Shown piece by piece: positions 8,132-16,621 of a stretch of 64,000 nt of DNA (its first letter is position 1; each line of letters begins with the position of its first letter). Position numbers and translations under genes: made by a program. Source of the DNA: UBA2287 sp964479665 (GTDB lineage Bacteria > Bacteroidota > Bacteroidia > Bacteroidales > Tenuifilaceae); contig CAYZNN010000004.1 in NCBI GenBank assembly GCA_964479665.1, forward strand, positions 62,001 to 126,000, written 5' to 3'. Below the pieces are notes generated by a model. It had not been told where the DNA came from. It did not search any database and was given only the letters and a program-made list of their open reading frames with translations.

Positions 8132-9201
8132 ATGATGAATCCCCTAAGAATTGGCACTTTAGCTATTCCTGTCCCCATTGTGCAGGGAGGAATGGGAGTA
8201 GGTATTTCGCTTTCGGGAATGGCTGCTGCTGTTGCCAACGAAGGCGGTGTTGGTGTAATATCGAGTGCAGGCTTAGGATTGCTCTACCGTAACCTTGCTG
8301 CCGATTACCTTGAGGCAAGCATTGAAGGGTTGAAAGAGGAGCTGCGCAAGGCCCGTGAAAAAACTGTTGGTGTCATTGGCGTTAACGTTATGGTGGCCAT
8401 GTCGAACTTTGCCGATATGGTGAGAACCTCCATTGCCGAAAAAGCCGATATCATTTTCAGCGGAGCAGGATTACCCTCGACCTTCCAGGCTACCTTAAAG
8501 GTGACAGTACCACCAAGCTGGTTCCCATTGTTTCGTCGGGACGAGCTGCAAAAATTATTTGCGAAAAATGGAAAAAGGAGTACAACTACCTTCCCGATGC
8601 CATTGTGGTTGAAGGGCCAAAGGCAGGCGGACACCTCGGCTTTAAAGCCGAACAAACAAACGACGAGAACTACTCGCTTGAGCAACTTATTCCTGAAGTG
8701 GTTTCTACGGTTAAGGTATTTGAAGAGCTCTACAATTTGAAAATCCCAGTTATTGCTGCAGGCGGAGTTAATACCGGTCAGAATATTCACGACATTATGA
8801 AGTTAGGTGCCTCGGGAGTGCAGCTGGGAACCCGATTTGTAACCACCACCGAGTGCGATGCCTCCGACACCTTTAAGCAAACCTATATTAACGCTAGTGC
8901 CGAAGATATTAAAATCATTCAAATTCCGGTAGGAATGCCTGGCAGAGCCATTAGTAATGGTTTTCTCGATAAAGTTAAGCTGGGCATAAAGCAACCCATT
9001 CGCTGTCCGTTTAAGTGCATCCGCACCTGCGAAGTATCGTCGAGCCCTTACTGTATAATTTCGGCACTTTACAGCGCTTTTAAGGGCAATTTTAACAGCG
9101 GCTACGCTTTTGCTGGCACCAATGCATACCTTGCCCAAAAAATCATTTCGGTGAAGGAAACTTTTAACGAAATTAAAAGAGAGTATCTGGAGAGCAAGTA
9201 A
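8132..9201 (+). pseudogene. NAD(P)H-dependent flavin oxidoreductase (nitronate monooxygenase / FabK-like), frameshifted
   Basis: The N-terminal part (MMNPLRIGTLAIPVPIVQGG...) carries the family motifs QGGMGVG and GGVGVIS and stays in one frame up to SGAGLP. The family continuation (LDLPGYLKGDSTTKL...VVEGPKAGGHLG...GGVNTG...GASGVQLGTRFV) is in the next frame. One extra C in the CCC run at 8474-8476 would restore a 357-residue protein of normal length, with the C-terminal Cys cluster CIRTCEVSSSPYC. The enzyme family binds FMN in a TIM barrel and oxidises nitronates or reduces enoyl substrates. As read, the gene is broken; a sequencing error in the homopolymer is equally possible. A TACATTTG box at 8059-8066 may be part of its promoter. 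Confidence 0.85.
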
Positions 9202-9270
9202 TTCTTTACGCTGCCATTGAGGGTTAAAAAAATTCTTTTCAACCTTGCCAAACATTTTTTCTTGGTAAAA

Positions 9271-9301
9271 TTTGTTGAATTGAAAAATTGAACTACTTTT
9301 G
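9271..9301 (+). promoter_or_regulatory. Promoter of tRNA-Val
   Basis: TTTG (9271-9274), a 19-base spacer and TACTTTTG (9294-9301) give a perfect match to the Bacteroidetes housekeeping sigma-factor consensus. It lies ~38 bases upstream of the mature tRNA 5' end. Confidence 0.75.
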
Positions 9302-9339
9302 CATCGCATTTCTAAAGTGAAATGACAAAACAAAAGAAT

Positions 9340-9414
9340 GGGAGTTTAGCTCAGCTGGTTCAGAGCACCTGCCTTACAAGCAGGGGGTCGCTGGTTCGAA
9401 CCCAGCAATTCCCA
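9340..9414 (+). tRNA. tRNA-Val (anticodon TAC)
   Basis: The acceptor stem GGGAGTT pairs with AATTCCC (one G-U), with A as discriminator base. The D arm is AGCTCAGCTGGTTCAGAGC, the anticodon stem CCTGC/GCAGG encloses loop CTTACAA with anticodon TAC, and the T arm CTGGTTCGAACCCAG is canonical. The CCA end is not fully encoded. It is a stand-alone gene between the oxidoreductase and folC (opposite strand), with its own promoter and a terminator just downstream. Confidence 0.97.
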
Positions 9415-9420
9415 CACAAC

Positions 9421-9450
9421 AAAAGCCTTGATTATTCAAGGCTTTTTTTA
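9421..9450 (+). terminator. Rho-independent terminator after tRNA-Val
   Basis: AAAAGCCTTGA, loop TTAT, then TCAAGGCTTTTTTT forms an 11-bp stem ending in a T tract. The A-rich left arm means it may also end folC transcripts coming from the other strand. Confidence 0.85.
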
Positions 9451-9460
9451 TTAAAACAAA

Positions 9461-10753
9461 TTATTGAAGTGCATCGGCCACAGTAAATGTGCTACCACCA
9501 ATCAAAATCAAATCGTTGATGCTTGCTTTTTTTCGGGCTTCAGCAATGGCTTCTTTTACGGTTGGGTAGGTATTTCCTATTAAGTTGAACCCTTTGGCTT
9601 TTTCAGCCAAAATATTCTCATCTAGTGCCCGAGGAATTGAAGCTTTTGTAAAGTAGTAGGTAGCGCTTTTTGGCAAAAGGCCAATAACCCCTGCAATATC
9701 CTTATCGCCTACCATTCCTAAAACAAAATGCAGATGGTTATGTGGGGTTAACGCAATTTGCTTTACAACCTGCTTAATTCCATCAATATTATGACCTGTA
9801 TCGGCAATAGTAAGCGGGTTTTCAGAAAGGGTTTGCCATCTGCCCAAAAATCCAGTATTCTGCTTCACCTTTAGAAGCCCATTTGTTAGTGCTTTTTGCT
9901 CAATACAAAATCCACTTTCTGTAAGCTTTTCAATTGCGATTAGAACACCAATAAGGTTATGCGACTGGTAAATTCCTGCCAAATCGGTTTGGTATTTTTG
10001 GCTCTTTTTTGATGAGCAATTCTCAATTTCAATTTCATGAATGTTTGGCGAAATAAGCTTTTGAGATTTGACCGACAAAACCTTTTCGGAGAAAATAATA
10101 GGCGCCGAAAATTCTGATGCTTTCTGTAGAAAAACGTTTTCAATTTCGGGCTGGTACTGGCTAATAACCACAGGTGTTTTATACTTTATAATCCCTGCTT
10201 TTTCGAAGGCAATTTTTTCGAGGGTGTCGCCCAGCAGATCCATATGATCCCACCCAATATTGGTAATAATGGACAGCTCGGGGGCTATAATATTGGTTGA
10301 GTCTAGCCGGCCACCTAAACCTACCTCAACAACGGCAATATCTACTTGTTGCTCGGCAAAATAGGCAAATGCAAGAGCAACAGTCATTTCGAAGAATGAA
10401 GGCTTGATATGCTCAAAAGCTTTACGGTTATTTTCAACAAATTGAACAACGTACTCCTCCGAAATCATTTCGCCATTTATACGAATTCGTTCCCTAAAGT
10501 CCTTTAAATGAGGCGAGGTGTAAAGACCAACCTTATAGCCAGCCTCCATTAGCACCGAAGCTAGCATATGCGACGTGCTGCCCTTTCCGTTGGTACCAGC
10601 AACATGGATGGTTTTAAACATTTTATGTGGATGCTCAAAGTGCTCATCGAGGGCAAGGGTATTGTCGAGATTTGCCTTGTAAGCAGCCTTACCATTACGC
10701 TGGTACATTGGCAACTGCGAATAAAGATAGTTGAGCGTTTCTTGGTAATTCAT
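9461..10753 (-). CDS. folC: Bifunctional folylpolyglutamate synthase / dihydrofolate synthase
   Basis: 430 residues, the usual length. The Mur-ligase-like ATP site AGTNGKGSTSHML is at ~52-64, followed by GLYTSPHL, the NIGWDHMDLLGDT block, the carbamylated-Lys/metal region FEKAGIIK, and the C-terminal Mur-ligase domain with DTGHNIDGI and GMVGDKD. It adds glutamate to dihydropteroate and extends folate polyglutamates in the cytoplasm. It is the last gene of the minus-strand carotenoid cluster, 31 bp after the cruF-like gene. folP lies ~7 kb away on the same strand. Confidence 0.96.
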   Translation of the reverse strand: MNYQETLNYLYSQLPMYQRNGKAAYKANLDNTLALDEHFEHPHKMFKTIHVAGTNGKGSTSHMLASVLMEAGYKVGLYTSPHLKDFRERIRINGEMISEEYVVQFVENNRKAFEHIKPSFFEMTVALAFAYFAEQQVDIAVVEVGLGGRLDSTNIIAPELSIITNIGWDHMDLLGDTLEKIAFEKAGIIKYKTPVVISQYQPEIENVFLQKASEFSAPIIFSEKVLSVKSQKLISPNIHEIEIENCSSKKSQKYQTDLAGIYQSHNLIGVLIAIEKLTESGFCIEQKALTNGLLKVKQNTGFLGRWQTLSENPLTIADTGHNIDGIKQVVKQIALTPHNHLHFVLGMVGDKDIAGVIGLLPKSATYYFTKASIPRALDENILAEKAKGFNLIGNTYPTVKEAIAEARKKASINDLILIGGSTFTVADALQ

Positions 10754-10784
10754 ATAAGAAATAGAAGAAATTTTTGGAGCAAAA

Positions 10785-11429
10785 CTACATAAAACCTAAT
10801 ACCATTAGTAGGTTTAAAATGCTAAAGAATGCAATTTGTAGTAAAAGAACGATTCCGGTTAAAGGGTTGGATGCGTGATGGGTAAATGGACGTAAAAAAA
10901 CAACCAGTGGTAACGAAACTACGAACCAACCAATATAGTTTTGTAAAGGTGGAACTCCCACATTCCAGCTCCACATATCGAGCCTTATGGCAACGGGTTC
11001 GAGAACAATATCGTACCCAACCATTAGCAGCGAGGCAAGCATAGCGAAAAGCCATAATGGCTTTACCCTTTTCCCAACAAATATAACTGTTAGGTAAACA
11101 GTGAGCATCCAGTTTACAATCATAGCCAAAGGAGTTTCGAATACTTTTATTCCTAACGACTTGCCATACGAATACTCTCCAAAAATAAGCCCGGAATTTG
11201 TACCAACCGCCTCAATTGTAAAACCAGCAGTACCAACAACAAGTAGGGCGACAAAGAATTTAACAGAAAATGGCTTGTGAAATGCAAGTAGAATTGCCAA
11301 TGTCAAGAGTGTAAAAACCCAGGTTAGCTGGTAGTAAACGGGCTCATTCTGCTTAAAAAGCAGTCCTATTACGCCTACAACGTAACCTGTAACAAGAATT
11401 ATTTTAGCAGTTTTAATCGAAATAAACAT
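10785..11429 (-). CDS. cruF: Carotenoid biosynthesis membrane protein (CruF-like hydratase family)
   Basis: 214 residues with about six to seven transmembrane helices. The motifs EAVGTNSGLIFGEYSYG, PLAMIVNWML and DIVLEPVAIRLDMWSW are characteristic of the carotenoid 1,2-hydratase CruF/bisanhydrobacterioruberin hydratase family. Members add water to the psi end of acyclic or monocyclic carotenoids. It starts 3 bp downstream of the crtD-like desaturase gene, the enzyme that normally acts after the hydratase, which supports the assignment. The symbol follows the family; the substrate (lycopene or gamma-carotene) cannot be decided because no cyclase is encoded here. Confidence 0.85.
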   Translation of the reverse strand: MFISIKTAKIILVTGYVVGVIGLLFKQNEPVYYQLTWVFTLLTLAILLAFHKPFSVKFFVALLVVGTAGFTIEAVGTNSGLIFGEYSYGKSLGIKVFETPLAMIVNWMLTVYLTVIFVGKRVKPLWLFAMLASLLMVGYDIVLEPVAIRLDMWSWNVGVPPLQNYIGWFVVSLPLVVFLRPFTHHASNPLTGIVLLLQIAFFSILNLLMVLGFM

Positions 11430-11432
11430 TGG

Positions 11433-12911
11433 CTAACTCCTATTAAGAGGTGGAATGAAACTGTCGATAATTTTTGCCGAAGCCAGGCAAAGCGGAATTC
11501 CACCCCCTGGATGAACGCTCCCGCCGGCAAAGTACAACCCTTTAATTTTCGATAGGCGATTGGGGTGACGGCTAAATGCAGCCATTGGGCTGTTTGAACT
11601 TATGCCGTACAACGAACCACGGTACGAGCCAGTTAGCTGCTCAATTTGTGGCGGAGTTAGTACATTCTCATTTACAAATTGGCTTTCGATGTCGATATTC
11701 AGTACCGTTTTAATTTTACGGACAATTGCCGAGCGGGTATCGTTTACTAAAGTGCACCAATCCTGTTGGCGATTATAGGGAGCATTAACCATTACAAACC
11801 AGTTTTCGTGACCACCGGGGGCATCGTTGGCAACCCGCTTTGAACTAATAAAAATGTAAACCGTTGGGTCGCTCAAAATGGTTCCTTTGCCCAAGGCATC
11901 AAATTCCGACTTATATGCTCCGCTAAAAAGTATATTATGAAGGTCGAGCTGCGGGTAAACTCCTTTTACTCCCCAGTAAAATATGAGCGCCGACGACGAG
12001 GGCTCCTGGCGTTTATAAATCCAGCTTAACTTTTGCTTCGGAAGAAGCTTTGGGTATGCTGTAAAAATGTCGGTATCGTTCACAATCAAATCGAATGCTT
12101 CCGACTGGCCATTGGCTCTAACTCCCACTGCCTTTCCATTTTGCACTAAAATTTCCTGAACGGGAGTATTTAGGTGAAAAGTTACCCCCATTTTACGTGC
12201 CAAAACCTCAAGCGACAGGGCTATGGAGTACATTCCCCGGTCGGGGAAAAAGGCACCAATATTATGCTCTAAATGGGGAATTATAGTAAGCGTACCCGGA
12301 GCTTTGTATGGATTTGAACCATTGTACGTTGCAAAGCGATCGAAAAGTTGAATGGTATTAGCATTTGAAAAGCTGCGCTTATTAACGCTGTGCATTGAAC
12401 TGAATGCCTTGAGTTTTCCAATGTTCTTACCTATTTCGCGTGCCTCGGCCGATTTAAAACCATTCCATGTTGGAAATTCGTTGTAAATAAAGAGGATTGC
12501 AGTAAGCCTGTAAAGTTCTCGGCACTCCAAAAGATACCGAACGATATTCGCTTTAGGTTCGTTGAGCACACTAAGAACTTCGTTTGCAAAACGTTCGGGA
12601 TCGGCAAAGGCATTTAAAACTTTTCCATCTGGGAAAAAGTACTTAGTAATTACATCGAGTTTTTTGTACGGAAGAACATTCGATGGAATTTCACCTCCAA
12701 TGGCGAGTATTTCGTCAACCAGTTCGGAAAGCGTAAAAAGCGAAGGCCCCGTGTCGAATCGAAATCCATTAACATTCAGTTCATTAAGTTTTCCTCCCGT
12801 TTTACCCTGCTGTTCAAACACCGAAACATGGTAACCTTTGGCTGCAAGCCTTATGGCTATTGCCAAACCGCCTACTCCGGCTCCAATTATAGCTGCTTTT
12901 TGGGGGGACAT
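11433..12911 (-). CDS. crtD: CrtI-family desaturase, probably 1-hydroxycarotenoid 3,4-desaturase
   Basis: 492 residues. It has an N-terminal FAD-binding Rossmann motif GAGVGGLAIAIRLAAKG (~10-26), followed by the family EQQGKTGGKLNEL block, and a C-terminal signature GLYFAGGSVHPGGGIPL. It is clearly paralogous to the CrtI at 15024. FDTGPSLFTLSELVDE and the adjacent cruF-like hydratase point to CrtD, which desaturates the 3,4 bond of 1-hydroxycarotenoids in flexixanthin/saproxanthin/myxol-type pathways of Bacteroidetes. The alternative is a second phytoene desaturase-like step. A truncated composite repeat separates it from the upstream ndpA-like gene. Confidence 0.82.
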   Translation of the reverse strand: MSPQKAAIIGAGVGGLAIAIRLAAKGYHVSVFEQQGKTGGKLNELNVNGFRFDTGPSLFTLSELVDEILAIGGEIPSNVLPYKKLDVITKYFFPDGKVLNAFADPERFANEVLSVLNEPKANIVRYLLECRELYRLTAILFIYNEFPTWNGFKSAEAREIGKNIGKLKAFSSMHSVNKRSFSNANTIQLFDRFATYNGSNPYKAPGTLTIIPHLEHNIGAFFPDRGMYSIALSLEVLARKMGVTFHLNTPVQEILVQNGKAVGVRANGQSEAFDLIVNDTDIFTAYPKLLPKQKLSWIYKRQEPSSSALIFYWGVKGVYPQLDLHNILFSGAYKSEFDALGKGTILSDPTVYIFISSKRVANDAPGGHENWFVMVNAPYNRQQDWCTLVNDTRSAIVRKIKTVLNIDIESQFVNENVLTPPQIEQLTGSYRGSLYGISSNSPMAAFSRHPNRLSKIKGLYFAGGSVHPGGGIPLCLASAKIIDSFIPPLNRS

Positions 12912-12944
12912 TGGGATTTTGAGATTTTGGGTTATTGGGTTATC

Positions 12945-13043
12945 GGTTGCTTGCCCTGAGGTTCTCGAAGGGTCAGTTACTTGCCCTGAGCCCTGAGGTT
13001 CTCGAAGGGTCGAAGGGTCGAAAGGTCGAAAGGTCGAAGGGTC
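12945..13043 (-). repeat. Composite intergenic repeat, truncated copy 3
   Basis: It lies in the 199 bp between the ndpA-like and crtD-like genes. Read on the minus strand it has a run of GACC(C/T)TTCGA units (tandem, ~13005-13043), then two modules of the type CCCTTCGAGAACCTCAGGGC, and finally GCAAGCAACCGATAACCC just before the crtD start. These match the last modules of the copies at 2385-2655 and 29815-30150; the AACATTTG tandem is absent. Confidence 0.75.
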
Positions 13044-13110
13044 AGATGTCGGTCATACAATCAACCTCAACCATTTATAATTCATCATTTAACATTAAAC
13101 ATTTAAATTT

Positions 13111-14157
13111 CTACGCTTCGTTATTGTAAAATAGTTTATAGTAATTCATTCTCTTTTCTTCATCGTAACCGCGTTCAACCCAGTCGCGTGCTCCATGAAT
13201 ATACAGATGAAAGTTTTTATCGAGTTTGATTACGCTCTTCAGAAACTTTTTGGCCTGTTTGGCTGCATCAACTGAAATAGAAAATGAATCCTTAAGATTA
13301 CAACCCATTTCACTCTGGTAGGCATCCTTATAATCGCGAAATGCCTCAATAACTTGGGGCTGCCCAATAACTTCACGTTCGAATTCAACCACATCGAAAC
13401 TTTCTTTTTGGGCAAAAAAATCGCGAGTTTTATTCAGAAGTTCAACCTGATCGGCCTTCTCAACCCTGTTTTCGGGATTATACACCTGTCGAACAAAACC
13501 CTTACATACATTCAAATACTCCTGAGTTTGATAGAAATCGTCCTGACGAGGGATAGCGTTTAAGAAACTTTCGCGCCAGAAGCGAGCTTCGTCGTTGGCA
13601 CTGGTTTTATCGTGCACCATAAGCTTAAAGCCAAGATCCTTCTCGGTATTAAAAATAAGACAACCCTTGTCAAGCTTATTAATGCTAATTCCCTCCTGTG
13701 CATCAACACCCACGTTAGTATTGGTTTGGAAAACCTTTAAAAAGCTCTCCTTTGTTTCCGATTTAAAAATTCCAATTGCATCGACTAGCTCACCATCAAT
13801 TACGCAACCCTCAAAAAGTACAACGTATAGTTCGCCAAACTTTATATTAGGGTGACCGCTTACTTCGTGAAGGTGTTGCGCTATATGTAACGACTGCTCG
13901 TGAAGCTGCAATGGATTATCGAATGCTCGCGAGGCAAACTTGCAAATGTCGTTATGCTGAATATTTACGTCGTGCGTAAAGCTATAGAAAACGGGCTGTT
14001 TAAAAGGATACAAGAAAAACGTTTTAAGCATATGCAGCGTTGCTTCGTCGGTAATTGTTGTTGGCTCCGATGAAAGTTGAAGCTCATCTTCGCGCGATTT
14101 GCTACCAACTCGGTGGATGGCAATGCTTTTAATTTGGGCTTGATTAAAATCGATCAT
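13111..14157 (-). CDS. Nucleoid-associated protein, NdpA/YejK family
   Basis: 348 residues, the family's usual size (~37-40 kDa). The N-terminus IKSIAIHRVGSKSREDELQLS, the segment LLxxFFLYPFKQPVFYSF-like (TFFLYPFKQPVFYSF), and the later GELYVVLFEGCVIDGELVDAIGIFKSE follow the NA37/NdpA pattern of nucleoid-associated proteins. The cytoplasmic role in DNA binding is known only loosely for the family. Its place between crtB and the crtD-like gene in one co-directional cluster is odd and may simply reflect co-transcription. Confidence 0.82.
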   Translation of the reverse strand: MIDFNQAQIKSIAIHRVGSKSREDELQLSSEPTTITDEATLHMLKTFFLYPFKQPVFYSFTHDVNIQHNDICKFASRAFDNPLQLHEQSLHIAQHLHEVSGHPNIKFGELYVVLFEGCVIDGELVDAIGIFKSETKESFLKVFQTNTNVGVDAQEGISINKLDKGCLIFNTEKDLGFKLMVHDKTSANDEARFWRESFLNAIPRQDDFYQTQEYLNVCKGFVRQVYNPENRVEKADQVELLNKTRDFFAQKESFDVVEFEREVIGQPQVIEAFRDYKDAYQSEMGCNLKDSFSISVDAAKQAKKFLKSVIKLDKNFHLYIHGARDWVERGYDEEKRMNYYKLFYNNEA

Positions 14158-14203
14158 AATAAATATTTAAATATATCTGTTTATTTTTGAGAGAATTAGC
14201 AAT

Positions 14204-15037
14204 TTAAATTGCTTTAAACGCAATCATCAGTCTTACTTTTATATGCAAGTAAATTTTTACCAAATCGGGAACCCTAATACGTCGGTTTGTAATATCGTTT
14301 GCCTTAACCCTTCGAATTGTGTTAAGCAGTTCGCGAAAATACATATAGGCAAGCAAAACACCTGGTTTGGCCTCTCGGGGTAAATGGTAAATACCTTCAA
14401 GGGCTGCGTTGAAATCGGTTTCAATATCGGTTTCAATCCGTTTTTTCTGATCCTCTGTAAAGTTGCTAAAATCGACCGAAGGAAAATAAATGCGACCTTT
14501 CCCCATGTAATCATCGCGCACATCGCGTAAAAAATTCACTTTCTGAAAAGCTTCGCCTAATCTGCGGGCAGGCGGCGTAAGTTGATTGTAGTGCGCTTCG
14601 TTGCCCCTGCAAAAAACCTTAAGACACATAAGACCAACCACTTCGGCACTTCCGTAAATATACTGCTTGTACTCATCTACTGAATAGTTAGTTTTATCTA
14701 GGTCCATTTCCATGCTTAGAAGAAATGCATCGATTAGCGAACGTTGAATTGAAAATTCGTTAACTACCAATTGAAAACTATGCAGAATGGGATTAGTTGA
14801 GAGTTTACCATCGATTGCCCTATAGACTTGCTCTCGAAAATCGGCTAACAACTCCCTTTTGGGGAACTGATGAAATGTGTCAACAATCTCATCGGCTAAA
14901 CGAACAAAACCATAAATTCCATGAATAGGTTTTCGCAACGAAGGATGAAGCACCTGAATGCCCTTATAAAACGATGTGGAGTAGCGGCGAGTAAAAATTT
15001 CGCTACACTCCAAACAGGTATTATCATACAGATCCAT
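14204..15037 (-). CDS. crtB: Phytoene synthase
   Basis: 277 residues, a squalene/phytoene synthase family protein. The first Asp-rich motif is in LADEIVDTF (~48-56) and the second in NFLRDVRDDYMGKGRIYFP (~170-188), with the conserved sequence YGSAEVVGLM between them. It condenses two GGPP to phytoene on the cytoplasmic face of the membrane. It overlaps the upstream crtI by 14 bp, so the two are translationally coupled. No GGPP synthase gene is present in the window. Confidence 0.95.
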   Translation of the reverse strand: MDLYDNTCLECSEIFTRRYSTSFYKGIQVLHPSLRKPIHGIYGFVRLADEIVDTFHQFPKRELLADFREQVYRAIDGKLSTNPILHSFQLVVNEFSIQRSLIDAFLLSMEMDLDKTNYSVDEYKQYIYGSAEVVGLMCLKVFCRGNEAHYNQLTPPARRLGEAFQKVNFLRDVRDDYMGKGRIYFPSVDFSNFTEDQKKRIETDIETDFNAALEGIYHLPREAKPGVLLAYMYFRELLNTIRRVKANDITNRRIRVPDLVKIYLHIKVRLMIAFKAI

Positions 15038-16502
15038 ATCGTTTCAGAATTTGCTCTGTAGTTAACCTCGAACTAATAACAGCCATGGGTAACCCGGTTC
15101 CGGGAACGGTACTCGACCCTACATAAAAGAGGTTTTTCAACCTTTCATCGGTATTGTGAGGACGGAAATAGCCAATCTGGTTGAGGTCGTGAGCCAACCC
15201 CAGCCCGCTGCCCCTCCATAGGTTGAACATGCTTTGCCACTGAATTGGGTTTAGAACTGTTTTACTGGCAAGGTTGGCAGTAATATCGAAACCTATGCGT
15301 TCCGAAAGATCGGTAATTATATTGTTTGCCAGAATTTCAGAATCGCTCCAATCGGGCTTGTAACGTAAATCGGGTACGGGGCATAGCACAAAAATTGCCT
15401 CGCAACCCTCGGGTGCGCTGCTTAAACTGGCTTTACTTGGCACATTGACGTAGTAATAGGGCTTTTCGAGGCTAATGCTGTTTTTAAATATTTTGGAACT
15501 GTACTCCTCGAAATTTGTACCCAGAAAGTAGTTGTGTACCTCTAAACCCTCAATTTTCCCTTTCACACCCAAATACATGGTGAAGGGCGCCAGAGTCCAC
15601 TTTAGCTCGTCGAGTTTCTTTTCAGAAAAAGCTATGCGGTTCAGAAATTTTCCTCGAAACCAGGCAGCATCGGCATTTACAACAAACAAATCGGCTTTCC
15701 ATTCGTGCCCGCTCGCATCGAAAAGGGCTGTCAATACCTTTTTGGTATATTGTGCCCTAACTATTTCGGTATTGTACTGAATTTGAATGCCCTTTTGACG
15801 GGCAATTTCGAGCAATCCCTCAACTATTTTATACATTCCACCCTCCACATTGTGGTAACCGTTGTGTACCAACTCGGTATATGTTAGCATAGAGTACACT
15901 GCAGGAGTATCGAATGGGGTTGCTCCCAGGAAGAATGCAACAAGCGAGAAAATTACCTTCGCCTCGTAAGAGGTGAAGTACTTATTCAACTCGCTCCACA
16001 TGCTATGCAGCATGAGGGGTGCATGCCCCATTGGCACACTAGCTAGCGATGAGGCAAACTGTAGCAGCGAATTAAAGTTCTTTCGAATTATTTTATTTTC
16101 AGTGTCGTGAAAAAGTTTGCCCGTTTTTTTTAGGTAATTCTCCATGCGAAGGGCAAAATCGGGCTCAAGGTCGGCAAATTCGGCAGCCAACCTGTTTAAA
16201 TCCTTATGAATTACAAATTTTCGTTTATTTCCCGAAAAATTAACAGTATAAAGCGGATCGAGAGGAAAAAACCTGAATGGTAACTCAATACCACAGGAAC
16301 GGGCAAATTCGTCGAACTCGTAGCTCATTGAAAAGAATGTGGGGGCCATGTCCCATGTGAACCCATCCCTTTTCAATTGGTTTAACCTTCCGCCAGCCAG
16401 TGGCTGCTTTTCAACCATCTGCACTTTATACCCCGAAGTGGCTAGGCGAATAGCCGTTGTTAAACCACCAAGGCCAGTACCTACAATTAATGCGCTTTTC
16501 AT
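15024..16502 (-). CDS. crtI: Phytoene desaturase
   Basis: 492 residues. Dinucleotide-binding motif GTGLGGLTTAIRLATSG near the N-terminus, then EKQPLAGGRLNQLKRDGF and WDMAPTFF. The C-terminal FAD signature NLFYVGSSTVPGTGLPMAV is typical of bacterial CrtI, which converts phytoene to neurosporene/lycopene. It is the first gene of the carotenoid cluster, and its last 14 bases overlap crtB. The upstream 119 bp hold a CCTGCC..GGCAGG palindromic repeat rather than an obvious promoter. Confidence 0.94.
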   Translation of the reverse strand: MKSALIVGTGLGGLTTAIRLATSGYKVQMVEKQPLAGGRLNQLKRDGFTWDMAPTFFSMSYEFDEFARSCGIELPFRFFPLDPLYTVNFSGNKRKFVIHKDLNRLAAEFADLEPDFALRMENYLKKTGKLFHDTENKIIRKNFNSLLQFASSLASVPMGHAPLMLHSMWSELNKYFTSYEAKVIFSLVAFFLGATPFDTPAVYSMLTYTELVHNGYHNVEGGMYKIVEGLLEIARQKGIQIQYNTEIVRAQYTKKVLTALFDASGHEWKADLFVVNADAAWFRGKFLNRIAFSEKKLDELKWTLAPFTMYLGVKGKIEGLEVHNYFLGTNFEEYSSKIFKNSISLEKPYYYVNVPSKASLSSAPEGCEAIFVLCPVPDLRYKPDWSDSEILANNIITDLSERIGFDITANLASKTVLNPIQWQSMFNLWRGSGLGLAHDLNQIGYFRPHNTDERLKNLFYVGSSTVPGTGLPMAVISSRLTTEQILKRYGSV

Positions 16503-16531
16503 CTGTCTATTTTTAATTTCTCATAGGTACA

Positions 16532-16548
16532 CCTGCCGGCGAGGCAGG
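16532..16548. repeat. CCTGCC/GGCAGG palindromic intergenic repeat
   Basis: CCTGCCGGCGAGGCAGG is a near-perfect palindrome. Related GC-rich palindromes sit at 6911-6926, ~48981-49000 and 57331-57351, always between genes. A looser inverted pair (GGAACATCCA at ~16552 and TGGATGTTTC at ~16601) flanks this one. Confidence 0.6.
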
Positions 16549-16621
16549 GATGGAACATCCATAGGGTAGTCATCGTCGTGTGTGTTAAGGCCTTCAACTT
16601 GGATGTTTCATTGGTAATATA

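Noticed and set aside
8470..8480. Programmed ribosomal frameshift in the oxidoreductase gene
   Set aside because: There is no slippery heptamer with downstream structure; a missing C in a short homopolymer is the simpler reading, and the family does not use frameshifting.
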